A DNA stretch of 64,000 bases from NCBI RefSeq assembly GCF_029852145.1, contig NC_079973.1:7832385-7896384 (forward strand). Direction: 5' to 3'. Position 1 is the stretch's first letter, and each line of letters opens with the position of its first letter. Both the position numbers and the translations under genes were made by a program. The notes under the pieces were generated by a model. The model saw only the letters and a program-made list of their open reading frames with translations. It was not told the DNA's origin and ran no database searches. This DNA comes from Microplitis mediator (taxonomy: Eukaryota; Arthropoda; Insecta; Hymenoptera; Braconidae). Shown here one piece after another: positions 27,401-41,440 of this stretch.

Positions 27401-28850
27401 AATACCACGTTTTACCCCCCCCCCCTATATATATATATATATATACTGTATAAAGTGTATGATTGGGTTAAATCGTTGTCGTCGGAATCTTTCAAACACA
27501 AGTAGACTAATCTGGTATGGTCAGACTAACTGAAAGATTACGGTCGTCAACTGTTTCAGTAAAATCATTGTACGGAAAATTAATGTCGATACGCTTTCCC
27601 AAGGGGGCAAGGGTTGATCGCTTCCGTAGTGTTGACGGTGTCTGAGTAATCACTGAATGCGTGAAAAAGTGAATTTGTTTTCGCTTTGCTAAACGCCGTC
27701 ACGTTCCATTTAAAGAGCTTTGAGTACTGTATTAAATTCTAACACTTGAGATAGAGCATACAAGAAAGCGTTCAAGTTTATGATTGAAACAAACTACTTC
27801 CTATTTCGATATGACTTTTCGTCGTTTCTTAAAATCTTTATTTTTCTTTTTTTTTTTTTTAATACTTTTTTTTTTATTTACTGATAAATTTCCACTAGCC
27901 TTCATTTTTTAAATTTTATAATAATAATAATAATTAATTTTATTTGCATAACCTTGGGTTTCTTACAAATTGATTATATTGTATATTTGATTGTATTATT
28001 TATCATTATCGTATTACAAATTTTTCGATATCAACAAAATTTTTTTTATTTGATCGAAAAAACGGTTAAAAAATTCAAATTAAATAATGTCAAATGATTT
28101 TTCAAATCCAATATAATTTATATTTTACCGTAATAGGCATTATATTGTAGCATCAAAATTTTGACAGATTACTGCATTAGAATGTTAAGTTTTAGTGTAA
28201 GTTTCGTAAAAATTAGTCAAAATCAAAATGTAAATTTTAACAAAATAGATATGTTACTAACAGATTTATGGGAATGAAATAGAATTTTTTAACATATTTT
28301 TTAGAATTTTTTGCTGTAAGTATTACAGAATGAATTATATATAATTTTTTTTTTAAATTATAATTTATAATTATAATTATAATACTTATTTAAAGAGAAT
28401 AAACATCCATAAATACTTTCATACTTGACAGAAGAGTAAATTGGAAAAATAGTTATAAGTTTATTGACCCAACGGTCACTGACGAGTCGGCATTTTTTTT
28501 TAACAATGGTGAAAGTCGCGCGGAAGCAAATGAACAAGACTATAGTGCTCTATACTACTGGTAACACTAAATATCCTTTCGATTTCACAAAGGAAGGCTC
28601 GCGCTCTAAGCCTTTCACTCTTATATGTACGCCTCGTGCAAATCTTTTCTTAACTATACGCCATCAGACACTTCAATCACCGAGAAGGTCAAGGGCTATT
28701 ATATATCTTTTTTTATTTTTATCTTAATATCGTTAACACTACACTGGAAAAAAAATACAGCTGCAAGAGCAATACCGTTAGGTAACACTGAAAAAAGAGT
28801 GTGGTCATCGTAACTATCTAAAGTATTGCTAATGCACTGTAAAAAATTTT
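21467..28850. other. Non-coding region with GC-richer islands
   Basis: Mostly AT-rich, with (TA)n tracts. GC-richer islands stand out at 21850-22050, 22520-22900, 24410-24540, 25880-26460 and 27450-27720. The largest, 25.9-26.4 kb, has many CAC/GGC words and no reading frame. At 26790-27110 are fragments of the ctacaaaa foldback family. Likely intronic or upstream regulatory DNA of Hr4; the islands are candidate enhancers or non-coding exons. Confidence 0.4.
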
Positions 28851-28854
28851 GAGT

Positions 28855-30010
28855 CCGCGGTGTGGTGTGAATGATTGGGTGGTAAAATTTTTAGCACCCC
28901 ATACAAAGTTTGGAAACCGGCCCTTGGATAGCCCATCGCCGGGCGAAATATGATGATTAATGGCCAGTCAATAAGAACTTTTAACGGCCCATGAACGGCT
29001 GAATATACAAATGATAACGTCGGCCGATTAATGGCAGCCAGCAATCGGCCAAGCAAGCAAATAAATTTAATTTTGAAAAATTTTTATTTTTATTATCCTA
29101 GTAGAATTCATGATTATTAACGTTTAAACTATTCAAGTGGGGTAAATGATGTGAAAAAAACTCGGTGAAAATTCTGCTGAACTCTGGGCGCGATCTGCCG
29201 TCCTTCTGATTGCTGGGTCTGAACATTGGCTACTGGACGAACCTACTAATGTTGAGCTGATTCTTTTATATGATCTACTTATTCAGTCTACTTCAACCAT
29301 TCAGTTTTATGAAATATAAAGAGAAATTTATTAAATATTTTCGATTATTTAGAAAGAAAAAAAAAATTATTTCGTACTATTTTTATTATAGTCACATAAT
29401 TTAAAAAAATAATACTTCTTAAATTTAATTGATTAGTTATCAAGGACCTAGTTGAATTATTTTGCTCTACTACTATTATCAAAAATGACATTTATTATGA
29501 AAATTTATGACTTATTTTTTTAAGTAAATTAATTTTTATAAATAAGTTATAAAATTGCCGTTGTTGATTGCAAATAATAACGAACAAAAACATACTTTAA
29601 TTATTAGTTGTAAAAAACTTAAATCGGAAAATTAAAATATATTATTAATTAAAAATTAGTTTAAATAAAAAATAAAGAATTATTAATCAAAGATAACTAT
29701 AATAATGAGTTATTTGTATAATTAACAATTGGTTAGTGGATCTTTTCATTTAACAAGAACCAATCATGGCCCACTGATTCACCAACAGTGGCCCAACGTT
29801 GCGAAACGATAATCGGCCAGTCATAAGTAGCCATTCATTGGCGAGCCATCGGCAGCGTTGTTTAAAAAATTAAACGGCTGCTGGTAATTAACCAGGTTTG
29901 GGCCATTACTAATTGTCAATGCTTGGCCGAGTGACGGCAGTCAGACATCAGCCGATCTACGGCATTTTTTCCATTATCGGCAACTTTGTATGGGACTGTC
30001 GGTGTGAAAG
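28855..30010. mobile_element. Foldback with GGCC-rich arrays and conserved module, copy 1
   Basis: Outer ends cccatacaaagtt (about 28903) and aactttgtatggg (about 29983) are inverted. GGCC-containing repeats (for example aatcggcca) occupy 28900-29055 and 29760-29960. Between them, 29055-29290 matches a module found four more times in the window, containing tctgattgctgggt and gatctacttatt. Further GGCC-rich units continue at 30300-30450. Confidence 0.65.
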
Positions 30011-30497
30011 TTACACGACGCACCGTGTTAAGTTTTAGATTGTGTGAACTAGAACGTTCACACCACCAATAGTGTAAATGTATAAGTTCTTTAATAAAAA
30101 ATGTCGATTACTTCAACACTAGGTATTCAATTTTTATTTTAAAACCATCTACATCAATACTCTCTAAACTTGAAATAGTTAAATTTTCACTGCTTTTCCC
30201 AGTGATCAACTAATTCACTGGAAAAAAGTGAATTTTATGTATAAATAGTGAAAATTTTATTTTTTACACAGTAGATTTAAAACATTACTTCCCGTGTAGG
30301 AATCGCCAGGCATACAGCAATGCCGATGACTGGCCTATTAATGGCTTGCAATCATTGGCCGATGATCAAAATACCAGTATTGGACCATTAATGGTTGGTG
30401 AGTGGCCCATGGATCTTGTATTGAAATCGCCAGTGATACACTTGGCCAACCAAAAAAAAAAATCGGTCTATCGGTTGACCCTACGGGCCAGCCCTAA

Positions 30498-31246
30498 GAC
30501 TTCCCGCTATATTCGAGATCATTGAGCTCGACAACATTGTTGTGAATACGTTCTCGAGCTCTTCGAGCTCGAAAATCTTTAGGATACCGTTGTTTTCGAA
30601 AAAAAACGTTTTTTACCATTTTTTCTCCGATCATATCTCTCAAACGAATTGACCGATTAAGATAGTTGAGGTGACAATCGACGCGTTTTATCAAGTTCTA
30701 AAGCTGATCAAATTTTGAAATTGATTTATCAAGTCGTTTTTACGTAATTTCAACAAAACAAAAAAAAACAAAATTTTTTTTAATTCTTTCGTTAACGGTT
30801 TCTCTTGAACGAATGAACCAATTTTGATAATTGAGGTGGCATTCGACGCGGCTTATAAAGTTTTAGAGCTGATTAGATTTTGGAATCCATCCATCGTGCA
30901 AATTAAAAGTTATCAAAAAAAAACATTTTTGAAAAAATTTTATTTTTGAAATATCTCCGAACGCACCCTACCGATTAAGCTCAAATTATATACAGTATTT
31001 AACAAGCTGCGTCGAATGACACCTTAAAGTCCAAAATCGGTTCATCCGTTCAAAAATTATAGAATATTTACATACGTATGTACGTATACACATACATACA
31101 CTCGGACATCATCTTGAAATTAGTCAGAATAGCTTCCTAGAGCCTCAAAACGTCAAGATTTGATAGAAATTCGATTTTCGAAAATCTGACCGAAACCAAT
31201 AACTTCCCGAATTTTTGAAAATTTACAATTTTCTTAGCGGGAAGTT
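30498..31246. mobile_element. CTTCCCGCT-ended repeat, copy 2
   Basis: Starts GACTTCCCGCT, ends AGCGGGAAGTT. Left flank accctacgggccagccc is shared with other copies. It contains two tandem versions of the block with gaccgatt and gaatcc, so it is longer than copy 1. Confidence 0.75.
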
Positions 31247-33061
31247 AAAAATAATTGCTTACACGAAGAGAAAAATTTCTTGGGAGTAAAGATATATGTA
31301 GAAGAGGGAAGTAACCGGTGCTATAGGCAGCAGCAGGGGGAGTAGTTCGGTGCTCGCCACGAGATCGCGCCCATCGCTCGTAGTGTCCCTGGTAAGAAAC
31401 TTATTTCAAAACTGTTATATTCCAAACTTGGAAGCAATTCGGGTACGAGTACTCCTCCGTTATTCGACTGTGTGACGAGTATTTTTTTTGATGGTAACCT
31501 ATATATTACATCATGGCATTAATATTTATTATCAATGTTTCCATGAATAATTTTTCTTTGAAATTGAACTTGATGGACTTACAAAAAAAAATTATTTTAA
31601 TAAAAAGTATATCGAGTTTCTACTATATGAACAAAAATGAACGAGTTATATAATACATTGTAAAGGAATTTAATTATATATAGTTCTACATAATTATATA
31701 TAATTTTTTTTACCCGGGCTACCAGTCCGGAATTCGTGATCACAATTGAATCTGGAATTTTTTCGGCGTGCCAATGTTCGTTTTGCCTCAAGAAGATCTG
31801 ATAAGATACGAATTAGGCTTACCTTAGTTAGGCAAGCCTAGTTCGGGCCACACTGATTTTTCGGCAAGCCTCACCGAAATTTCTAGTCGGGATTTTGTCC
31901 TCCATAGGATTCTATAGTTTGAGAACCCAATAAAGAATATCCTCAATCACGAGGTACGAAACTTTCTCTTTGGAAGATTCGAAACATAACTAATGCAAGT
32001 TGAAAGGATCTGTCTTTATTATATGGTAATGTACTCTTTCTTTTATTTTATTATTATTCGTTATTATAGAACTATAAACTTGAAGTATAATTATTTTTTA
32101 TAAACTTACTAATTATTTCTACAAATATATAATTATTTGTTTATTTGCATTTTTTTACTTAAAAAAATAAATAATATTAGCGATATGGGGGCAAGATGGT
32201 ACTCCCGGACAAAACGCTCTCCAAATTTGATAAGAAAAAAAAATCTTATCGTCAGGTTTTTATACGTTTGACATAATCTCGAGTTTTAGATTGAAATAAA
32301 CTATCTAAGGCATGACAGCAATTGAAAGAGTGTAAAACGATTTTGCATCAGAAAAATAGTCGAAAAAAATGAAGTATAACCGTAAAGCACACTCAGCGTT
32401 TTGGCGTTTAAGGTTTGCAATTCTTGAGCGGTTTTGAAAAAATTTTCAAATAAGTTAATACATGGAAAAGGCACTTCAAATGCATTAAGCTAACGTTTTT
32501 CCAAGTAAGCTTAAAATATAAAAAATGTCGGAAAAATATTGCCACTCTTATCATAAATAATGATATATATTTAATTTAGTCAATTTAATATACATACGTT
32601 CCGAAGTGATTTATCAATGAAATTACTTACTAAATAAATAATAATACTGTAGATACTATCAATTATAAATGTGATAATGAAAAAAAAAAAGTAGAAAATA
32701 AAATACTTATAAAAAATGTTTGAACGCGGAAAACCATAACACGCACACGATTATATTACAACGATAAGAGTAAAACTAGAACGCACGTAATCGGCACACG
32801 TAACTGTAAATTTCCCTTCGTTTTCACTTAACCAAGACAAAAGTCCATTGACTCTCTCTCTATCACACTGCACTTTATATAATACACAGCTTGTATATAT
32901 ATAGAAAATCATTACTTCGAAAATACTTATTATTAAAAGCTCTACTCTTTAGGGAATCTTCATTCTGATGTAGAGAATCACTCGACGAAATTTGAACAAA
33001 ATTCGCGGGGGTCACACTCCAAAAAAAATTTTAATTGGTGGAATGACCCATACATATATAT
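31247..33061. other. Non-coding stretch
   Basis: A GC-richer patch at 31290-31400 ends in a good plus-strand donor-like CTGGTAAGAA but has no matching open exon. The rest is AT-rich with a moderately complex patch at 31780-31980. I see nothing else. Confidence 0.4.
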
Positions 33062-33738
33062 TAGACTGATTCAAAAAAATCGACTATTTTTTTTTTATTA
33101 AGGACACACACTCAAAAGTTTCAGTAGGATAAAAGAAGACGCCAGTTAAAATTTGAGCCCTTAAACTAATAGTAAGTACTCCCTGATTGCGATTTTCTAT
33201 TTCCCATTTAAATAACATGGGAAAAAAATATAAGCCCAAGATATTTTTTTTTGGAAATTTAACGCTCTACAAAAACGTAGATCTTATGATTTTTTGATAA
33301 ATCCATCTATTCAAAAGTTTTTTAAGCTTGAAGTCAAGTTTATAGTAAATTTCGAGATCTTTTTACTTTCCCATCGAAAATGTCAGACCTATCACAAAAT
33401 GTCATAAGACCTTTTTCGTAGACAATTTTATTTCTTACAAATTATTTTGACTAAAGTTTTTTAAAATTTCGCATTGATTTCTAGTTATTACCATTTTAAT
33501 GTCATGATTTAAAAAAAAAATAGTGTTTGGATCGATTTCAAGATCTTGACATTAAAACGGTAACAACTAGAAAACAATGCAAAATTTTAAAAAACTTTAT
33601 TCAAGATAATTTGTAGGAAATAAAATTGTCTACAAAAAAGGTCCTATGACATTTTGTGATAAGTCTGATAGTTTCGCTGGGAAAGTAAAAAGATCTTGAA
33701 ATTTATTAAAAAATAGTCGATTTTTTTTAATCAGTCTA
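33062..33738. mobile_element. TAGACTGATTCAAA foldback, second copy
   Basis: Starts TAGACTGATTCAAAAAAATC and ends tcagtcta. Interior blocks match the Hr4 intron copy, including ctacaaaaaaggtcctat and gatagtttcgctgggaaa. The right arm is shortened compared with the copy at 6339-7152. Confidence 0.8.
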
Positions 33739-35651
33739 ATATATAAATATATATATGTATATGTATATATAGATATATACAGAAAAAAAGGAATTCTTGT
33801 CGCAAAGAATTTTTACTCGCCCCAAGAAATTTTTTGCATTATGAATTGAAAACAACAATTTTCTTGCAACAAGAAAAAATATTTTCGGGGCGAAAACAAA
33901 TTTTTCGAGCCAAAAAATGTTTTCTATTCATAAGAAAATTTTTGTTTTTAATTCATAATGCGAAATTTTTCTTGCACCAAGGAACCCTTTTTTTCCGTAT
34001 ATATACAAATTTATATTTATAAATAATTATTATTAAATGATTAATACCAAAAAAAAATTCTATTTGATTATTAAATTTGCAATAAGTGAAAATATCCCAT
34101 AAAAAATTTGTTAGTATAGAAGCTAAAACGTTAAAAAAGTATAGTTTGATGCACAGGGTTCAAAAGACACTGACTAACTGACGTTATCCCCATAGGATTA
34201 GGAAAAAAATAGGGGAGTATAACGAGTGGTTGATCAAGTAACAAAGAGGAAAACTAAATTGAAATGCATACGTATAGTGTATTGAACCCACCCTGAAATT
34301 ACAAGAAGCCGTTGGTAAAAACACTTTTTGAATCATCATCAGAGTAGGAAAGCTTACTCTCTTGTAGAGGGATGTTGGGGTGAATGACCGACCTAGACTC
34401 CTAATTCGAGCTGTGCAAAGCATCAATGCCGGGGTCGTGACGTTCAATTTTATAAATATATTATTATCAATCTTTTCAATATATAATATTTATAAATTTC
34501 TCTATGATTATATATTTTGTAAAAAAAATTTGATTCATTTTTATGATATATCATAAAAAAAAAAAAATATTTATTGCTTAATAAGCATACTAATTATTTC
34601 AATTTATATACTTTGTTTTTGAACTTGATAAAAAAACATGTCCCATATGGTAACCAGGTTTTATTGTCGTTTTTGAAGTTCATTTTTGTAGTTTATTGAC
34701 GTCTATTGACATTATTTTTCTATGAATTACTCCCAGATGGAGCAAACAAAGTTATGTAAATTTCGACAGAGTTCATTGTAATTAAATTGATGATAATATT
34801 TATCTTATTTTTAAATTAAATATAGATATATATTGAATAAAATGAAAAGAAAGTTGTGATAAACCACGTGGTTTGTATTGATCCTCTCGGTTGCCGTGAC
34901 ACTCGGCGATTTTTTTTTGTTCCTTCTTTCTTGCCACTCAAACATCTCTTTCGAATCTACTCTTTTTTCTTTTCCATCCCTCACTCTAACTCTCTAACAT
35001 CTTTACTCTACAGTAAAACCGTTCAATAAGTCTCTCTCACTTGGTTCTGTGAGGGGTGGCAGCCCAGTGCCCCTGCCGAGAGGTCGTTCACCCTATAAGT
35101 TACGTATAACACAACTTCTTTCGTTATTTTTAAACTTTTTTGAAATACAGTTTATTTTGAACATTTATATTACTGCTATAATTATATACATTAAGTTTAT
35201 AAATTATTAATTTTTTTGAAATTATTCTCATTAATTAAAAGAAATATTTGTAAATTTTTAAATTCTTTTATTAAAAATTAAATTCGAAAGACCACAAACT
35301 AATTGAATGTGATGGTAATCGTTACCTTTTTATAGTTTTTGTTTTTAATTTTTGAACTTTGAACTATAGATACTTATGAGAAAAAAAACAGAAAAAATTA
35401 CAATTTCACATAGCAACGCGGTGCTATGAACAGAAAATGATAAATTTGACAAAATTCTGTAAGAACTATAGTTTTAAATAATCATTTTTTTTAAATATAA
35501 TTCTCCGAAATTTGAGGTAAGAGTGAAGGAAAATCATAATAAAGTCATAATTTTTCAACAAAAAAATTAAATTTTGTATTTTAGTAAATGTTTGATCACA
35601 GTCGTTAGAAACAAAATCTGAAAACCGCCTGACCCTGTGGGCCAGCCCCAA
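33739..35651. other. Non-coding stretch with E-box palindrome and an unassigned patch
   Basis: A foldback around 33785-33998 pairs ttcttgtcgcaaagaatttt-type ends. A patch at 34160-34445 is more complex and open for 87 codons on the minus strand but matches nothing I know. A 14-bp palindrome AAACCACGTGGTTT lies at 34861-34874, followed by a GC-richer island to 35100. Confidence 0.45.
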
Positions 35652-36241
35652 AACTTCCCGCTGTTTTTGAGCTCAGGGAGCTCGGAAACATTATTACTTG
35701 TAAATTTTTGAGCTCTTCGAGCTCAAAAATTTATTGGGCCGGTAAAACGTTCCTCCACTAAAAAATTATAATTTTTGTCCGACGATATCTTTGGAACGAA
35801 TCGACCGATTTGAACGTACTTGGTGGCAATCGAAAGGGCTCAACAAGACTTTAAACTGATTACATTTTGAGGCGAATCGGGCAAGTGGTTTATAAGTTAT
35901 ACGCAAAAAACCAAAAACAAAAAAAAATTTTTATTTTTATTCTTCGTATAACTCATAAACTACATGACCGATCTACCCCAAAATCTATTCAATTCTAAGT
36001 TTTGGTGAGCCCTTTCGATTGCCACCAAGTACGTTCAAATCGGTTGATTCGTTCCAAAGATATCGTCGGACAAAAAAAGGTTCACACACACACACACACA
36101 CACACTGTGTGCGGAAATAGTCAGAATAGCTTCCTAGGACCTCGAAACGTTGACATCTGATGAAAACTCGATTTTCGAAAATCGGACCAAAACCAATAAC
36201 TTCCCGTTTTTGAAAATTTGCAATTTTCTTAGCGGGAAGTT
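35652..36241. mobile_element. CTTCCCGCT-ended repeat, copy 3
   Basis: AACTTCCCGCT and AGCGGGAAGTT ends. The interior is itself a foldback (cgaatcgaccgattt against aaatcggttgattcg), followed by a short CA tract at 36083-36106. Confidence 0.8.
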
Positions 36242-37161
36242 AAAAATATGGGATAAAATGGTCACCCCAACTAATGCAACCATTTTAGAATTTTAGCCAA
36301 AAAAAAATTTTTCGTGTTTACTAAAATTGGAAACAGTATGCACGAAAGTTTTAAGAATTTATCACCATTAAATAAATTTTATCTTTCGATACTAATCTTG
36401 ATCAATTATTTCATTACTTTTATTATTTTTACTAAATAAACAACAATAATAAATTACCAATAGTTTTTTAGAGAGCCAATAAACTAATCGTAACTCAACA
36501 AAAAAATTAAATGAAAAAATAAAAATTTTGTTCTCGAGTTTATTTTATCCTCAAGTCTGATTTTTTACCAATTTGTAATAAAATAACTTACATAATAAAC
36601 ATAAAAAAATTATTTTACACATTTGAGATGACTAACCTACCCCGTATGTTTTTAGAAACTATAGATTAAATTAAAAAAAAAAATCATTTTTGTTATATTA
36701 AATGGTGTCTTGTATTGCCACAAACTCTCTTCTATGATCTAAAATATATTAACAGCTATTAATATATTAGTTAAAAACTATAATTATTTCTGATTTTTTT
36801 CCGTATTCAATTTCTATTTTTAAATTAAAAGCATGATTTTTTTTTATTTCCTAGTTGATACAAATTTATCTCTATTCATAAATATTCCGCTCAAAAATTT
36901 ATTTTATTTAAAATTTTTTTTTTAGAATTTTTGAAATATAAAAAAACAAACAGAGACTCAAGATATGACATAAATACACTTACGACGTTTGAAATCTCTT
37001 TTTCGGATGATATAAAATTATTACGTCGGAAGGAATGGAAAATGATGATAATGAAAATAAAAAAAAAAAAATGATAAGATAAGATAGGAGAGTAAAACAA
37101 AAATGTGACATTTAGCCTACATTTAAGAGTGCATTGACCCCTAATAAAAATTATAAATATA

Positions 37162-37218
<57 letters not shown>

Positions 37219-38324
37219 GGATATATATATATATGCTCAAGAATCAATTTTCTATCACCGTTATATACTTTTGCTTATTCTACACCTGCGCATAAAATTT
37301 ACCACGTGGTCGCGTCTCACCACGTGGTGTGTATACGTATGGCAAACCCGAGAAAAGTCTCGAGGGCCAGCAGCGAGATTTAAGGGGGATGGCTATCGAC
37401 CAAGGGCAAGGCCGAGGGCATGCGTAAACCTCTCTTTTTATCCCCCATTCTCTGCGCATTCTCTTTATCACTCCCTCGTCTTGAATCCTTACTTTATAAA
37501 TTTTGTTGAATTATTTTTCTTTTTTATTAATCATTACGCAATAAAAAATGTATATATATCTAAATAAACGACTAAAAATTTTTTAGTTTTGTATGTTTGT
37601 ATTCAAGATATTAAAAATAATTAATTTTATTAAATTTCGACAAAATACGTTACTAAAATTCCATATTGTTCCGGATGTTTTGGACAGCCCTGGATACTCG
37701 TATTGAGCGACAATGCCAAGGGCAAGGGCGTCCTTTACAATCCCTCATCTCGCACCCTTTCAATTTCGCTTCCTCTTCCTGTCTTTCTTCTTTTCATCCG
37801 TCTCGTCAAATGGGGACAATGACCCCGTAGACAGGATAAAAATCTTTGTATTCAAATATCGATTTTTTTTTTATAAATGAAACTAATAAAATTTTTATAA
37901 TCAATAAAAATATATATTTATACAATATTGATATAAATATTAATTTTGGTAAATAAAAATTAAAAAAAATAATAATAAATTGATATTATTATTTAGTGTT
38001 GATATATTTTTATTAAAATAATTTTAATGAGTTATGGTATTGTTGGCATGATTATTATAAATAATCAAATAGGATGTAATAGATGGAGAAAAAAAATTGC
38101 GTTGGTGTCACATCACAAATAAATAGAGAAAGCTATGATTGGTTGTAGTAGTACCGCTTGCGCAGCAGCACGAGGTTAACGCACCCGATCGTTTTTACTC
38201 TTTGTACACCGTTAACGATCGTTGTTCTAGTGTTACGTAAAAGCATGATCTATTCTACGTCGACGACCATCACCACGATGGGTTTCATGTCGTACTCTAA
38301 GTTCTTATCTATACCTACTTTTTA
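36242..38324. other. Non-coding stretch with islands and (TA)n
   Basis: AT-rich, with a TA microsatellite at about 37165-37214. GC-richer islands are at 37280-37480, 37670-37840 and 38095-38300. The first carries a pair of identical palindromes annotated separately. No gene. Confidence 0.45.
37301..37328. promoter_or_regulatory. Twin ACCACGTGGT palindromes (E-boxes)
   Basis: ACCACGTGGT occurs at 37301-37310 and again at 37319-37328, spaced by 8 bp. CACGTG is the classic bHLH site. Two identical 10-mers with start-to-start distance of 18 bp suggest cooperative binding, though this is inference. Confidence 0.45.
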
Positions 38325-38632
<308 letters not shown>

Positions 38633-39040
38633 GAATTCGTTAATTATAATAAATAATTTAGGAGAATAAAATAATGAATTATCATACTTTAACTTTCACT
38701 AAAACTTTTAGTTCTGTTGAAATTATTAATTTTTTATTAATAGTTTAAACATACAGTGGAAATACTACGACGCTTTATACGAATGATCAGATAGATTAAG
38801 GTCGATCATTGGATTAGGTAAGGGATAAAACAGGAAATGAGGTTGAGAGACACTGATGAGAAGAGAAAGTTTCTGTTGGCTTCTCGCCACCGGCATTTTA
38901 TTTTTCTTTTTAATAATATTATCACACAATAAAGTTGCTTTAGTCAATAATAATCATAAAACACTAAAATTAATTGTTATTTTTTAATTAAATTTTTTAC
39001 TATTTTATTAATTTTTTAATTTTCCTCTAAAGAAATAGTA

Positions 39041-39197
39041 AATTTTCAAAAATTCGGGAACGTATTGTATTTACCCCAATTTTCAAGAACCGAGTTTTCA
39101 TCAAATGTCAACGTTTTGACATCCTAGAAAGCTATTACGACCATTTTCAGAATGATGTCTAATTGTCCGTGTACGCGCGCGTGCCTATATGTCTATG

Positions 39198-39228
<31 letters not shown>

Positions 39229-39240
39229 GATATAAACTCT
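39041..39240. repeat. Partial CTTCCCGCT-type repeat, reverse orientation
   Basis: Contains gagttttcatcaaatgtca and ctattacgaccattttcaga, the inverse of the right end of the family, and a GT microsatellite at about 39200-39228. The other half is missing; a GGCC-array element follows directly. Confidence 0.6.
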
Positions 39241-39700
39241 CCATATCCCATGCACGAGCTGCCAAAGTTGAATGACAGGGCCCTACTGACATCAAACTCC
39301 CTAAGAGTTTGACAAATTTCCTCTTCAGTGAAACCAAATTCGTTTGAACCCATGCAGGAGCTGCCAGATGAGTTGAACGATGGGGCCCTACTTGGCGCAG
39401 CACTGGGGAACCTAGCTTTGGCACACCTATATTGGCCCATGCTTGGCTCAAGATTGGGTACTTAGTCCTGGTCGTAACAATGATTACCCGGGCTTGGGCC
39501 AAGACTGGGTAACCTAGCCTTGGCCATTCAATGGCAACCCATCAGGCTTGGGCCAGGACTGGGTAACCTAGCCTTGGCTGGCCCAATGATTACCCGAGTC
39601 TAAGCCAAGACTAGGTTCCTCTGCGTTGAGCATTTAATGGCAACCGAGACTTGGGCCAAGGTAGGATTATCCAAGTTCGGCTATATCTATAGTTTTGATC
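39241..39700. repeat. GGCCAAG palindromic minisatellite, array 1
   Basis: Units of about 51-52 bp, each with a self-complementary core (cttgggcca ... tgggtaaccta ... ccttggcc). Two unit types alternate, one carrying attcaatggcaaccc and one carrying caatgattaccc. The left flank tcaaactccctaagagttt is shared with the 49-kb array. Confidence 0.7.
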
Positions 39701-40229
39701 GCGCCAAAATTTGGATCCAAGCATATCTGCCAAAAGCATTATGGATACCACCAAGCAGTATGGGCCTGACGCATCCGCCATAACTATTGTGAATGTTAAT
39801 ACCATTCCCGTATCGTCAAATCATCTACACATACAATTTTTAAACGGATGAAAAAATCTTTGCTACCATACAGTATGGTCGTAACATCCATACAGTCTAG
39901 TGGTATCCGCGAAAAATTTCTTTCCGGGTAGATTAAAAATTTCCTCCGGATTCACTCCAAATTTTTACAGTGTAGTATTATAATTTTTTATAAACTAATT
40001 GAATGATTATATAATTATTAAAATAATTCAATGTCAATTGTAAAATGAAAATATATCAATAACATCTGTAACGGAAGTGCAAAATGACTAACGGTTGGTT
40101 GGGTGTCCTGAGAATTAAACGGTACATGAACAGAGTAGTCAGACAAGTTTTCAACCTTTACGTCAAGCCACTTTCACTGACACTTGGTTTACGTACAGTA
40201 TTAAACTCTCGATTTCTCGTCGACAATTT

Positions 40230-41265
40230 ATATATATATACAGATATATTTTTTTCAACCATTGATCAAAAAAATCTCAAAATTTACCAGGAAGCCTCTT
40301 TTGAGGGGTACTAAAAATACCAAAAAATTAATAAAATCGAAAACAACAATTTTTGAAACCGTCCGATTTGACTTGGAATGCCCCAAATACATGGTTTTGC
40401 CCCAGATTTTTGGGAAAACCTGCAGTACGGTTTTACTCCAGATTTTTAGAAAAAATCAAAAATTTTTCGATGTTTACCATTTTTGATTTTTGATTTTTTT
40501 TTATTATATAAAACTTTGACATTTTCTGCAAATCCTCAAATTTTTTCAGTGATGTTTTTTCGATTTATATTTTTTTTCCAATTGAAAATAAAAATTTTTT
40601 ATAACTATCCTTATTTCTCATAACACCATGCTAAAAATTTTTGAGAGTGCTGAGAGAACTTTTAAATTTAGAAAAAAAAAATAAAAACAACAAATTTAAA
40701 TGGTAATCATCGAAACAATTTGAATTTTGTTAGAAAAATCAAGTTTAAAGTTAGAAGGACGTCCTGAATAATTTTTGTGTATTTTTTTTTCGGAAAACTG
40801 CATTCAAAAACGAAGAAAATGAAAAAAAAAAGTTTTCGTTTGGTCCATATTTGGAAAAATGCTGGAAATTCAAAAGAAAATTCTTTTAACCATAAAACAA
40901 TGAGTGTCTCATAATTTTTTTTTAATTCCCAACATTTTCCCAAAAATGGACCAATAATTTTTTGTTAAAATGGCAATAATTTTTTTGTATTTTTTTTTTT
41001 TTTCGAAAAGTACATTCAAAAATAAAAATTTTGAAAAAAAAACGTCCGAATCAGTCGAATTTTGAAAAAGTTAAAGCTATTTAAAATTTAAAAAGCCATT
41101 TTTTTCAAAAATTTATAACTTTTTTTTGGTTGGTTGAAAAAATTTGAAAAAATTATGAGACACGGTTTTGATGGGGTAGAAAAAGAGATAAAATTTTCAG
41201 TCAAATCTAAAAGGGTCGGGTTCAAAAGTGGTCGATTTGGTGTGGAATGCCCCATGTATAAAATT
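40230..41265. repeat. Degenerate repeat with two direct GGAATGCCCC motifs
   Basis: ttgacttggaatgcccc near 40367 and ttggtgtggaatgcccc near 41236 stand in the same orientation. Between them is simple, A/T-rich sequence with a few open but meaningless frames. Probably a decayed mobile element; family unknown. Confidence 0.4.
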
Positions 41266-41440
41266 TAAAATTTTACTTATAAAAATTAATTTAATTTAGA
41301 AATAACTCATGAATTTTTATAATAAATGTTATTTTTAATAATGCTGTTACATTGAAATTATTATTTTCATTTTTTTTTTTCAATATAAAACATTAATTAA
41401 ATTGCTCTTTATATTTCATAAAACTGAGTGGTTGTAGTAA

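Noticed and set aside
31290..31400. A plus-strand exon ending at CTGGTAAGAA
   Set aside because: The donor-like site is good, but there is no open frame, acceptor or partner exon in reach.
34184..34447. An 87-codon minus-strand frame
   Set aside because: The sequence is moderately complex but no motif, splice sites or homology could be recognised, so it is noted only as an unassigned patch.
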